The notes beneath the pieces are model-generated. The model searched no databases. It was given only the letters and a program-made list of their open reading frames with translations, and was not told where the DNA came from. From Gordionus sp. m RMFG-2023 (Eukaryota > Nematomorpha > Gordioida > Chordodea > Parachordodidae): a DNA stretch of 64,000 nucleotides. The stretch spans positions 88,203,561-88,267,560 of the forward strand of contig NC_088775.1 in assembly GCF_954871325.1 (NCBI RefSeq), written 5' to 3'. Position 1 is the first letter of the stretch; each line of letters begins with the position of its first letter. Of this stretch, positions 46,101 through 56,520 are shown in pieces. A program made the translations under genes and the position numbers.

Positions 46101-46780
46101 CACATTTTAAGTTTAAATGAATGCTATATAATACACCATTTTTATATGTGATTTTATAAATATATAGACCATAACTGATTCCGTTGGTAACCCAGAGAGC
46201 GAAAGATTGGCCTCGTATTACACCCAACCTTGGGTACAAGAAGCCGTCGGCAGATACTTTTTTAACAAAGTTTTTCAAAAAATACACATTTAATTTCAGA
46301 TATCAATTGGTATCGTTAAAAAAAATATATAATCCTTTGAATAAACATCACCATTAGGTTAGAGGCATTTTTTTCGCTAATTTATAAAAAAATCCTTAGG
46401 TCGTTTCCTAGGCAAGCTTAATTTGGATACATTTAGTATAAGCTAAAAAGTATTTGATCGAGTTTATTTTAAGTATTTGATGGCATTATTCTCGTTTCTC
46501 TCTTTGTTTTTTTCCGATGATGTTTTCATTTTTTCTTTTGCTTATTTGGCTATTTAGCCGTTACTTCGGCTTTAAGTATTAAGTCAACTTAGGACGCAGT
46601 TTTATATTTTTTTTGACGATTATATGATTATTTATCATTTTTTATCGGAATAAAATCGTTGTGAATATTAAATTCATACAATAATTGTTTTTAAAATATA
46701 TATTTTTTTACAAATAATATTTTGCTAAGGTTCAACAGAGGAGATTCGAATTGGAACAAGCTTTGGGACTAAAGAATTGA
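34077..46780 (+). CDS. Bap60: BAP60 / SMARCD subunit of SWI/SNF, complete
   Basis: BAP60/SMARCD is a core subunit of BAF/PBAF nucleosome remodellers and links the complex to transcription factors. Eleven exons keep phase throughout and give 488 residues, close to the family's usual 500-530. They are 34077-34120, 34170-34257, 34298-34420, 34464-34542, 34629-35038, 37455-37616, 44028-44231, 44410-44490, 45280-45402, 46168-46269 and 46730-46780. Near-identical family blocks are [51 protein letters not shown], the SWIB domain ([19 protein letters not shown] ... [12 protein letters not shown]), FAEIPQKL and a C-terminus ending [10 protein letters not shown]. The N-terminus is shorter than usual (about 44 residues before IREL) and two loops are expanded. 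An in-frame stop precedes the ATG. Confidence 0.96.
34170..34257 (+). CDS. Bap60: BAP60 exon 2
   Basis: Encodes a Pro/Ser and Lys stretch ([20 protein letters not shown]) ending RSLPNK. The family has a basic segment and 'LPQR' here. Donor AAATAAA|GTTATA. Confidence 0.85.
34298..34420 (+). CDS. Bap60: BAP60 exon 3
   Basis: Encodes [20 protein letters not shown] through [16 protein letters not shown], almost identical to the animal family. The intron before it is only 40 bases. Confidence 0.97.
34464..34542 (+). CDS. Bap60: BAP60 exon 4
   Basis: Encodes [20 protein letters not shown] and a short Ser/Asn stretch; the family has [13 protein letters not shown]. Phase 1 out. Confidence 0.92.
34629..35038 (+). 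CDS. Bap60: BAP60 exon 5
   Basis: Encodes [13 protein letters not shown], an enlarged Asn/Pro loop, then [40 protein letters not shown], a second insert of about 25 residues ([16 protein letters not shown]) and [10 protein letters not shown]. The acceptor at 34628 was chosen because it alone keeps phase with exon 4. Confidence 0.95.
35039..37454 (+). other. BAP60 intron 5
   Basis: 2.4 kb of AT-rich DNA that contains the integrase fossil at about 36290-36560. The open frame at 35488-35712 has no recognisable motif. Around 37078-37160 there is an AT-rich inverted repeat (ATTTGTAAA/AATAAATTTTTAT with AATTTAGCAAGCTAAATT between). Confidence 0.6.
36290..36560 (+). mobile_element. Ty3-like LTR retroelement fossil, integrase fragment
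   Basis: A short fossil in BAP60 intron 5. A stretch around AYHPQDNGL followed by [10 protein letters not shown] resembles the end of the retroviral-type integrase core ('YHPQTNGL.ER.N..LK..L'). It is broken and lacks the rest of pol and any LTR I could see. Family placement is by this one motif only; age cannot be judged. Confidence 0.6.
37455..37616 (+). CDS. Bap60: BAP60 exon 6: SWIB domain, first part
   Basis: Encodes [39 protein letters not shown] and [14 protein letters not shown], the p53-binding-like SWIB fold. It is much richer in G and C than its flanks. Phase 0 at both ends. Confidence 0.97.
38700..39140 (-). mobile_element. piggyBac transposase fragment A
   Basis: Reverse-strand frames encode [16 protein letters not shown] and [16 protein letters not shown], then [17 protein letters not shown]. 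These resemble the piggyBac DDD core around 'GLVYDFEIYTG' and 'FDNWFTSIELL..L...GI'. The frames shift, so it is dead. It stops about 50 bases from the left edge of the palindrome. Confidence 0.65.
39440..39960 (-). mobile_element. retroelement gag-type zinc-knuckle fossil, left arm
   Basis: A virus-like fossil on the reverse strand. A CCHC knuckle (C-x2-C-x4-H-x4-C, around position 39820-39850) is followed by an acidic tail. This is the nucleocapsid part of a gag-like protein, probably of an LTR retroelement. It is broken, with no protease, reverse transcriptase or LTR next to it. The same fossil is present in the other arm, so it predates formation of the palindrome. Confidence 0.6.
40560..40813 (+). 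pseudogene. THAP-domain fragment, left arm
   Basis: The forward strand reads [16 protein letters not shown] and later [12 protein letters not shown]. These are the second half of a THAP zinc finger (C-x2-H) with the AVPTIF box. THAP domains occur in P-element-type transposases and in many host DNA-binding proteins; the N-terminal C-x-C half was not found. It points toward the spacer. Confidence 0.7.
40841..41194 (-). pseudogene. THAP-domain fragment, right arm and spacer
   Basis: A 117-residue open frame with [20 protein letters not shown], then [15 protein letters not shown], and a tail that crosses the spacer ([18 protein letters not shown]). It has the THAP C-x2-H pair and a VPSIF box, but the first two zinc ligands are missing. 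It is the longer of the two inverted copies. Confidence 0.7.
41441..41670 (-). mobile_element. poly(A)-tailed retroposed insertion (SINE-like)
   Basis: A 230-base insertion present only in the right arm. It is flanked by a perfect 10-bp direct repeat ATTATTAATT (41431-41440 and 41671-41680) that occurs once in the left arm (40281-40290). A T-run near its left end means a poly(A) tail on the reverse strand. The features fit LINE-mediated retroposition of a short transcript. The body includes AAGCTCTTTTAGAGCC but no clear tRNA boxes. Confidence 0.8.
42000..42490 (+). mobile_element. retroelement gag-type zinc-knuckle fossil, right arm
   Basis: The inverted counterpart of the left-arm fossil. 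A CCHC knuckle lies around 42115-42160 on the forward strand, followed by an acidic C-terminal stretch that ends near 42483. It is broken. It belongs to the same family as the left copy, with moderate divergence between the two. Confidence 0.6.
42790..43530 (-). mobile_element. piggyBac transposase fragment B
   Basis: The reverse strand reads [16 protein letters not shown] (N-terminal domain), then [32 protein letters not shown] and [20 protein letters not shown]. These match the piggyBac 'DE.M.PFKGR', 'KP.KWGIK.F..C' and 'FDNFFTS..L...L...G' blocks around the first two catalytic Asp. The first Asp position is Asn here. It has stops and ends about 80 bases outside the palindrome's right edge. 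It overlaps fragment A in domain coverage, so the two are separate elements. Confidence 0.8.
44028..44231 (+). CDS. Bap60: BAP60 exon 7: SWIB end
   Basis: Encodes [34 protein letters not shown], a roughly 20-residue Ala/Gly/Asn insert and SCYDVEVEI. It follows a 6.4-kb intron holding the palindrome. Donor ATT|GTGAGT. Confidence 0.96.
44410..44490 (+). CDS. Bap60: BAP60 exon 8
   Basis: Encodes [20 protein letters not shown], then IMQLDHK; the family has DDTLK.QMNSFLMSTASQQEI. Phase 0 at both ends. Confidence 0.96.
44652..44811. repeat. perfect 80-bp tandem duplication
   Basis: The unit beginning TTCATAAAAATATTTGCAAA occurs twice in direct succession with no difference seen. It lies in BAP60 intron 8. 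Confidence 0.95.
44832..44947. repeat. second tandem duplication, about 68 bp
   Basis: AATTCATTGAATTTTTTTTT...CAACGTTAAATTCC is repeated once with small differences. It starts 20 bases after the 80-bp duplication, so this short intron has duplicated locally twice. Confidence 0.85.
45280..45402 (+). CDS. Bap60: BAP60 exon 9
   Basis: Encodes [20 protein letters not shown], then [14 protein letters not shown], the coiled-coil-prone segment after SWIB. Confidence 0.96.
46168..46269 (+). CDS. Bap60: BAP60 exon 10
   Basis: Encodes [20 protein letters not shown], then [14 protein letters not shown]; the family has [21 protein letters not shown]. The reverse-strand open frame over the same bases is a shadow. 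Confidence 0.96.
46730..46780 (+). CDS. Bap60: BAP60 exon 11 and stop
   Basis: A 51-base last exon encoding [16 protein letters not shown] and TGA, matching the family C-terminus 'VQQRRQELEQALGIRN'. No clear AATAAA follows closely. Confidence 0.95.
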   Translation, partial: VQQRRFELEQALGLKN

Positions 46781-49700
46781 AATAGAAATATTTAAGAAAT
46801 GAGACTATAATAGAAATAACAATTTTAGAAATTAATATCTTTCAGTAAAATTCAAAAATTGTATTAATCTTAATTTCATTTTTTTTAAATATTCCTTTAT
46901 TTATATTTATTACATCTTCTCATACAAAGGTGTATTAATTTTTTTTTGATTAAAATACACCATTTTAACATAATATGGTTTCATATTTATAATTTTTGAA
47001 TTATTTCAGAATTTAATGCCTATTTATTATATGATGACATTGATTAAATGTTACGAGTTTTTATTTTGGCATCATACTCAAATTTTAGCCTAAATTATTT
47101 TTTAAGAGTGGTTTTATGACAGGATTTTATTTCATGCTATAGTTATTCTTGGAAAAATTCCAATACCTATAACCCGGAGCTAAATTTAAATTTTCGTAAT
47201 TGCATACCACATAAAAATCTTTTAATTTTAATCTATTTTGAAAATAGATATCTAATAGGTTACCTTCTTTAGTAGCACTTTATATAAGTAGACATATATA
47301 CTTATTAAACAGTAATTTTTTGGCTAATCATAAAGTTAATGAATCAGATTATCAATGTTTAACTAATGTTGTTAATCGTCTAAGTCGTTCTAGTAAAGTT
47401 TTAAGTGGCAAAACTTGACCGAAATTTATTTTGAATTAACCTGCTTATTATTTACTCGACGATGAAAATATTTAAAAAAAAACCACTTTTGTTTGGTCAT
47501 TTAAATATTTTTATATTTCTAAATTTTAGGATTTACATGTATTATTATTATAAGAATATGACCATATTATTAATATTATATAAACCTCGACATTTCGCTG
47601 ATATATGTCCAAACTTTTGTGCCATCTATGACCACAATATTAAGGTTTGCTTAATAGTTTTCTGGATAAAATATGGAGTTAAAATTAAATGAATTTAATG
47701 GGCTTAATATTTTATTCTCATATGAACACTGAAGATAGGTAGCTCTTTCTGATAATCTTTTGTAATATTTACCATGGACTGTTAAGAAAGATCCCGCTTA
47801 GCTTAGATTATGATTATTATATTGAGTATATCTATATACTACACGATCAGGAAAAAAAAATATTTTTGAATATTAAAAAATTGGTCTTAAATCTTCAAAT
47901 TTACTAAAGTTCACTTTTATACCATTATAACTGTCTTTAATTAGATTATATATTTTTTTAAGATTGCATAAAATGAGTATTTTCTTTACCTTATATTGAT
48001 ATAAAACGAATTTTACCAGGCACTATACTTTGATCGGAATTATGAAATTCCAATAATATCTATAATATAGGCTCGATGAACACTTCCAGCCTTTATAATA
48101 TTTGGATTGAAAAGCTACTTTTTCTTTGACCAATTTTTTCACTATATTTGCCATGAATTCTGTCTTAAAAAATTCTTCTTGTTTAGGATCCAAGAATTGA
48201 ATAAAACCTTCAATATCTATATTTTTTCACTTCGATATTCTACTGAATCTATATTTTCGATTGCTTAGTTATTAATTACACATTCATAATTAAAATTATC
48301 ATCTGGCGAAATTATTAAAATATCTCTTAATTTTTTCTTGGATTTACAATTTTTTTTCAATAAGATATTTTTTTCCAACTCAAGTATTACTTCTTAATTA
48401 ATAAATCTTTTATTTAAATACATAAAGTATTTTAAAGATTCCGACATAATATATTTCAATCAATGATTTATAATTATTAGGAATTTTAAAAATTGACTAA
48501 TTAAATTCACAAACCTGTTCTAGGCCCAACTTGAAATTTTGCATATTTTTACATAATCTAATAGCAGTTACATAAAAAAAATATTTGAGAGAAAAAAAGA
48601 TCAATTTGATTTTATGATTATTTTTGGTTTTCTATTTCCGATTTTTGACATTTATATTTTTTTAAAACAATATTTAATATTATATAATTATAAAGGTCTA
48701 CCATTAGGCTACATAAAGATATTTAAATAACGATTTTTAGCTTAATTATATCTAAAGATAGTTAAAACTATAAGGAGTGCATTTTGCCTAAAATGAATCA
48801 TTATTTCGATCTTTAGAGGCCTGTATCTCAGCAGCTGTTGGTAATGCTATAATTTAATTATTTTATTAAATATGTGCAAACTATAGCAATATAAATTTAT
48901 AAAATAATCTGAGGGGGTCGGGTAGGAGCTCATGCTGATATGTCATGGAATTAACCATATATATAATTTCTTAAAATTTAAAAAAATGGAAATTCATTTT
49001 ATAATCTTTAATATTATATATTTGATATTAATAAAAGTGATAATTTTCTTATAAATCAATGAAAATAAATTAAATTTTGGCGAACGTAGCTTAAATAAAA
49101 ATCCCTAAAAATTAAAAAAAAACCTACTCATTGAATAAATAAAGGAATAATATTATTAAAGTTAGAGCAAAAGAGAGTAATAAAAATTAATTTTAAAAAG
49201 ACTGATATCTATTTATTTACAATAATTAGATATTTGATAAAATAATTAGGTTAAACTTAAATATCTCTAAATATTTTTTTTTTTTTAAACTAATGTAAAT
49301 AAATAAAAGAAATCTAACATACAATCTTCATAATCTTTAAGTAATTGTTTTCCTATCTTATCAATTTAAATGTATCTATTTACTTTCCTATGACTATATA
49401 TAACTCAATGTTAAACTTTTAATATATATGCCCGGCCGATCCGGCCCGACCAAATGGAAGTTCGGTTTTAAATTTGACTTAGGATAAGAAATATTTTTTT
49501 GCCAACCACCAGATATAAACACTTGCCTCTTGCTTCCAAAGGTAAAGGTTCTCCCATGCACCCTCATGTATGATATAAAATAACAGCATTTATATATGAA
49601 ACTAATGCAATATCTATTTATTGGTTTACTTTATTTCCAATATTATTGAATTATTATTTTTACCCATTGAATATATCAGCTTGCGATCTGACACAATTTT

Positions 49701-51602
49701 TTTTAATAGTGTCAATTTTCTTTCAATATTATTGGATCCTTAATTTAAACAATAATTTTTTTTCCTTTATCACATATCTTCCATTTATTTATTATTTTTA
49801 TGGTTATTAAATCTTTGAGGAGTATTTTATTTATTTTAAGTATTTTTTTTGTGTATTTATTTTAACACAAATAAGAGATTGGTTATTTTTATAATTAAAT
49901 ATCTCAACAAATAAAATATATAAATCGAATGCAGGTTTATAACAAAAGTGTTCAAATCGGTTTTTAGAGGTTCGAACCGGTCCTATATCAATATTTTTTA
50001 CTAACCGAACCGGAAACTTGAAGACTTATTTTTATCCGAACCTGAACCTAAACCTATTATTTCGGATCCATGCTTTAAGCCAACTACCAAATATATTACA
50101 ATAAAATAAAAATTTAATAAAGGTTTCAGAATTAGTGTTTACAAAGGCTAGGTTCACTTAACCCTTTAAGCGTGACATTTTGGTTTTCATTTTGTTCATA
50201 ACTCAGTTTTTTTTTGGTGGATCTCATATTTGAGTTAGGAATATAATAGAACACGCTATATATATAGTTTTTGCATTTTAGCACCATATCTATTTTGTGA
50301 ATTTTTATTTTTCTTTATACTGTCTAACAAACGGATTAATATACAATTTGATTAGACATTGATAAAATTTACAGGTTCAGTCACTTTCATATCTTAGCTG
50401 GCCACTATACTGATTAAAGTAAAAAAATAATAAAGCACGTTTAGAAACTTAAAATTGTTTGGTTGAGCATTTTGAAACCAGAAACCAATTTTTTGGCAAC
50501 CAATTAAACCGGGGTAGTATGGATTGGATTCGGACTTTTAGGAAATTGATTTTCGATTATGTTCATGTATTAAAAATTTACGTTAAATAGAATTTAAAAC
50601 TCCTGAACTCGAATTCGGGTCTGAAAACTTAATTTGGCAATCAAGTGGATAATTTTTTCTTAATATTGTACAAAAGTTAAATATAAAATGTTAAGATCTA
50701 GACCTACCAATTTAGAGCCATGAGTTGCCCAAAAATATCATGATAAACTATATGAGTAACAGTATCAAATATCTGCTTTTATCTCCTCCCCCTCTTCCAG
50801 GTAGTACTTATATACACCATATTAAGGTAGAACTAGGCTTATTTAATACCCATCCATCATCATATCGATATTTGGTGCTTATAAAATTATTTATGACCCA
50901 CGTAGTAAGCCTTGCCCATTGAGAAGTAGCGCTTGGCTTGCTACCTATTTAATAGATCTAATTAGCTATCGATTGATATCTTTAATAGCCATATATTTAT
51001 TAATCTAAAAAAAAAACAAATCAAAATATATTGATCTGAACGCCTGGTTTGAGCTCTAGGTTTGTACTCATAGCTGGTTTAGTCGATTTTTAGACCCACA
51101 CCGGCACTAGGTTTTACACATCCAACCAAATAACAACACTAATATATGTAATCGAGTTTCATATAATTTAAGTTAACCTGGTGAGTTCATGAACCAAGTT
51201 CAATTAAGTAGCGGATTCAAATTCAAAACTCGAGTCGCGACTTTAATTAATGACTCGAGTTGTACAAAACGATACTTTGAAATCGCTTTCTTGAATTATG
51301 ACTTAAATAACCATATTTTTAATCTATATGTATCATTTTTAAATAAAAATTTTTTAAATGAGTCCTTCATTTTGACATCAATAACAAATAAGAGTGTTTT
51401 TATTTAAATAAACCTTATCTCTCCGGACTTATCATGAGTCAATGTCAAAAATATTACCACAACCTGAAAACGGAAAAGGGAAGACTCCGGATAATCAAAT
51501 CATTTAAAAATTGTGCTTATTGTAGAGTTTGTTGAATATCTCATTCGATATTTTTTTGTTAGCGAAAAAAATTACCCAGTTGAATTTACAATATTTTTTG
51601 TA

Positions 51603-51945
51603 TATGTTAGCGTCAATGTGTTTTTTCCTGCAATTTAGTTACTTTTTCAACTTTAAATCATTTTTTGACTTAGTTTTTTTATATTTAAATTTTGATTTTA
51701 CCAGAAATACATTCCATTTTGAGTCATTTATAATTTATATAAAAAATTTATGGAAAATTTAATACAAATTTTATTAAGTCCTAAAGTTTATAGCAAAATT
51801 GTTTGAAATTTATAGGGTAGATATTCCAAACATGATGAAATACATATCCGGAAAAATGAGATTTTTAAATTTAAAAAAATGCGCTCAAAAAATTATTTAA
51901 AGTCGATAAATACAATGCCGGAAAAAACAGATTGACGCTAACATA
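51603..51945. mobile_element. MITE family C, 343 bp
   Basis: Terminal inverted repeats TATGTTAGCGTCAATGTG and its complement ATTGACGCTAACATA, with TTTTTTCC.GCA / TGCCGGAAAAAA just inside. TA-rich flanks suggest a TA target. The open frame 51529-51762 runs through it and is not a gene. Confidence 0.85.
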
Positions 51946-54900
51946 TATATCCTTAAACTTTAAATTATATTGACAAAGATAAATTGGAACCTAAATACTA
52001 TTAAGTCCCATTATCATTTAATAGTAGATATGATTATGAAGGGAATGAATGACTAAGGGTTAAGTAGTCATAATAATCATAATACATAATTTTATAAACT
52101 TAAGATTTTTAAAACTGTTATTGTTTTTATATATATTCTGATTATTTGTATATTATAAGTTCGTAATGTTAAACGGCTTGATTTGAGCTTAGTTTTAAAA
52201 CGTCAATATTTTATATAGGAAACATTACAATAGATGGCACCAAAATTTGGATATCTATCAGCGTAATGTTGAGGTTTAAGCAATATTAATAATAGCATGG
52301 TCATACTCTTACAATAATATACATAAGTCCTAAAATTTCGAATTTAAAAATATTTAAATTCTCATCAAGGTGGTAAAAATCTTTAAATATTTATATCCTG
52401 GAGTAAATAATAATAGCAGGCCGATTCAAATAAATTTCATCCGACTCATCGAGCCAACTCATTGAGTTTTGAAATTCTAGTTCAGAGCTGTAATAACTAG
52501 ATTTTAACACTATTATTAAAAAGATATTATTATCATCACATTCCACATTTTTTTAAATATTCGATTATATGCATCTAAATCGGTTTCTCAACTTTCAAAT
52601 CATTGAACGTTCGTTATGTCTATTTTCCATTTTGTTATGTTGAGTACTGTACGGGCGGTCATAACTAATCTAGCACTGCCTTCCAAAAATAAATGTGTAG
52701 TTAAGGGGCTGTCTTACATAGAGCAATATTCTTCAATACATTAGACTTTAAAAACTTCAACCAAACACTTATTCTTAACATATTCGCTAATTTCAAAAAT
52801 ATCGTTATCTTTTTGCATAAAGTTACCTTTGATCAATGCGTTCCTCAATATGGTAGTTAGTATTTAATATAAATAATATTACACCTAGAAAACTAACTTA
52901 ACACATCTGAGATATATGAAGTTCGTTATCTAATACATTTCGGGCAATCCTATAACGTCCTATTGCGAAGTTTTTTTTGTCCTTAAATTTGTATATGCAG
53001 TATTCCCAATCCAGTATTTTGTCAATAGGATTTCCAAAATTCAAATAGTATTCACAGGTAGTGATGAATCAAAAATTGCTGTATTTGAGACAATTTTAGT
53101 CACTAAATATATTGCATAAGCCTCAAAATTTCGCTAATAAATGTTCAAACTTTTGTGCAGACCTGCGTAATATTTTTAGGGATTAAACACTGAGTTAGCC
53201 ATTTTTAAAAATCTGCTTAAATATAGTGATTTTACATCACTATTCCCATGGATGTCTGATTATTATTGAATCTCCCACTTACCAATTTATTTACCAATCT
53301 TCATTTAATGGCTAATATTTATTAATTTACCAATCTCAATTCAATGTGTATTATTTACTATTCATATATTTGTATAATGTATCCAAAACAGTTATCTAAT
53401 ATATCTAAAACAATCAATATATTATCAATATAATTATATGATCATTTTGTTTCTTCGTTCAGTCTTGATATCCTTATCCTTTCTTCCTAACAACAATTGC
53501 ATCAGGTGATCTCCCCCAAAATCTTTCCCCTTCACAACCCCAATCCATCACCCCCAAGGAAAAATTGATTATTTATATACGAAAATTATTGACATTTAGT
53601 ATATTATATAAAATTTATTTCTTCTTTTTTTTAACGGCTACTACAGTTATATTCCATGTATAACGGAGTTTCTATAACACATTGGCCCGATTTCTTAGAT
53701 GGCTGTGGGATTTGTAATACTATGATACCTGAGTGTCGGTGTCCTCGTTATAATATATTAATAATTTTCTTAGAGAGTGTTTAGATAAACCCTAAATAAT
53801 TATTATCGGCTAAAGTAAGAAGTTATCTTTGAAACTACCTTATCATTATTTATAAGCAAAATATGATCTAAATGTATTATTTCTCTGCATTTTGTAAAAT
53901 CACTTTTGACAATCTTTAAAAAATATTGATAGAAGTCAATAAAATTAAGAAATATTCCTCTCTAGTTCATAATTATTTTTTCCGGTTATGAACGGCGCAC
54001 ACTTTGGCAGGGCCTGGTCATTTTCGTTCAAAAAATTTTACTACAGAAGGCCCCTTGAATTTTATCATTTAATAAATAAAACAAAGATTTTATGTCAATC
54101 TAATTTATTCCTTAATGATATATATTTGACTCCATTTTTTATTTATATTTTTATATGTTTTTAAAATGTTATCTAAAGTTATATTTTTACTCACCACCAA
54201 AATGAAAATATATTTTTATAATAACTTCACGTTTTATTCAATATTTGTTAAGTTATATAAATAATTTATATTTAATATCATACAAACAGATAAATTAAAA
54301 AATAATAAAATTTATTATATACATATATATAACTAATAAATTATTAAAAACATAAAACTAACAAAAATATACAATTAAATATTTTAAATTTAAATATCAG
54401 TCTGATGTAAATAACGTAGTGTTTGTTTATTATTTTTTATTATTTTTACTACAAATTCCACGTGCTTTTTAAATATTCACATTTTGATTTGTTGATTTGT
54501 AAATTTGCGTATTCTCATTTATTTCAAGAAAAATTATTAATTCTCATAATGATATATCATGCTGGTAATAATAAATATATTGACATTTATATATTATAAC
54601 TTTGGTTTAAGTTTATGAATTTAAATTTTAAATGAATGACATTATAAAATTTGAGTAATTCATTCCTATTTGACATTCTAACTACTAATTTATTTATGTA
54701 AGAATTATAAGTTTTTAAAATAAACACCTAATATATAATAATTATTTTCAATCTAAATCATACCCTCCACATAAAATAATAGTTTTATTCTTATCAAAAT
54801 AATTTAACATATCTTAACCTTAACATTTAAAAAATTTTAAAACGTAAAACATTGATTTTTAATTCATAAATAACTCCACCCTTTTCTAAATTAAAATATA

Positions 54901-55747
54901 GCCATTTTCTTTTTGAATAAATAAAAAACGTAATTTTATTTTTGAGACAAACAAAAAATGTTATATATTTGGGTACGTTTTTCCTTTTTTTTCATTCATA
55001 TATATATATATTATATACATATAATAGTTTTATAAAAATAAACAATTTAATTTAATAGATATTTTTAAAATAGTGTGAGCTCAAATATTTAACCCGAAGG
55101 TCCTTTATAGACATTAAAATCAAATTATTTTATTACAAATAGAACAAATTAAATTTACTTTATTCAAATCTTTTTTTTTTATTAAAATATTGATTATTTT
55201 AAAAAATGCGTTCATAAGTTATAAATTTTTGAGATATTAAAATTTATTTTTGAAATGGTTAAATTTAAACGAACATTTTGACCCTGAAGATATGTGCAAT
55301 ATATAAATATTTAATATTCCTTATTTTTTTAAAAAAAAATATTTTGATATTTCCTGAAAATATGTTATTTCTTTATTTTGAATGAAAGATAAAAAATATT
55401 TTTAATGTACGCATTTTAAAATCGTTTAGATAAATTACGCTTGTTTGCTTATAAGCTTATATTATTTTGTTGGTATTGTATATTTGCTGAATTGATATAA
55501 TTTTATGAATTAAAGATTATTTTAAAATATTAAACGAAAAAAAAAATTATGTAAATAAAAAATGAGTTTATTTTCTATTACTTTTTAAATAATCTAACCT
55601 TTCATCACAAATACACTTATCTTCGTCATTCACATAAAATATTTACGCGAACCCTAATTGGAGATTTTTGAAGTATAATATAATTAAAAAGTAACAACAT
55701 TATTTTATGACCATTGTTATTAGTTTGTTTTGGTTCATCCTTATATA

Positions 55748-55850
55748 TAGCAGAGACTTGCAGAGGTGTTTTTTTTTAAAAAATATCTTCGGTCCGGCCC
55801 GGTTTGTGTACCCCGGCTTATGGCCGGGTCTGCATCTCTGATATATAGTT
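55748..55850. mobile_element. GC-rich island element with both inverted ends
   Basis: A 100-base unit running from AGCAGAGACTTGCAGAGG to GGTCTGCATCTCTGATATAT. The ends are inverted repeats of the CAGAGACCTGCAGA motif. The core is TCGGTCCGGCCCGG ... CCCCGGCTTATGGCCGGG. It is the only island where both ends are visible. Confidence 0.7.
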
Positions 55851-56246
55851 TATCATTTAATGGATATTTTCCTTAAACAAAACCCTCTAAAAATTTTTTT
55901 AAATTTAAGAGGAACTAATATGCGGGTTTTTTTGCAAAAATAAATTATGTAAATTTAATATTTTTTTTAGTTCTTTCATTTTATCCATTAATTAATAGTT
56001 ACATTATTTATTCACAAAATAAAACAATAAATAATTAATTCAAAGTTTTCTGCTTTTATTTATAGCTGTACTATATATATTTAAAAAAAAAATATTGTTT
56101 AACATTGTAATTTCTCATTAACATATCACGCCATATTGCGCTTCTTCCTTTATTCACTCGCGAAAGTTCACGATGTTAAAACATAGAATAATTTATAGTT
56201 CGAACCAATCGTGTGTATATGTATTACTAGATTGGCGATTCGTTAA

Positions 56247-56394
56247 TTAAAAATGCGCACACGCAGGTGTCCGCTGATCATTTTGTGGTTTTCGCTTCGG
56301 CTAATTATCTTATTATATGAATGCACATTAATGTCATTTAACCGACGCGCAAACCACAAAACAACAGATGACTCCTATGTATAGATACTTTTAA
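56247..56394. mobile_element. MITE family B copy
   Basis: The right half (GGTTTTGCGCGTCGG... read in reverse, ending CTCCTATGTATAGATACTTT) pairs with the left half (GTGTCCGCTGATCATTTTG). It matches 8151-8308 in layout and in the ATTATATGAAT.CA.ATTAATGTCA centre. Confidence 0.8.
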
Positions 56395-56429
56395 ATACAT
56401 TAAATGAATGAATCTAATCTAGTAATATA

Positions 56430-56520
56430 TATCAGAGACCTGCAGAGGTACCATTTACACGGCCGGCCAGGAATTTTTTAAAATTTTTTAGGTCCAGTCC
56501 TTGTACCCGGTTTATTTTAT
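56430..56520. repeat. GC-rich island element
   Basis: Begins ATATCAGAGACCTGCAGAGG, then ACGGCCGGCCAGG and TTGTACCCGG. It shares its left end (with TACCATTT) with the 61086 island. Confidence 0.65.

Noticed and set aside
46060-46287. 75-codon reverse-strand frame
   Set aside because: Shadow of BAP60 exon 10, which matches the family on the forward strand.
47462-47692. 76-codon forward frame
   Set aside because: AT-driven frame (Ile/Leu/Phe/Tyr/Lys) that partly covers a family A MITE fragment (CCTCGACATTTCGCTGATAT).
50725-50922. 65-codon forward frame
   Set aside because: Random open frame in AT-rich intergenic DNA; no similarity seen.
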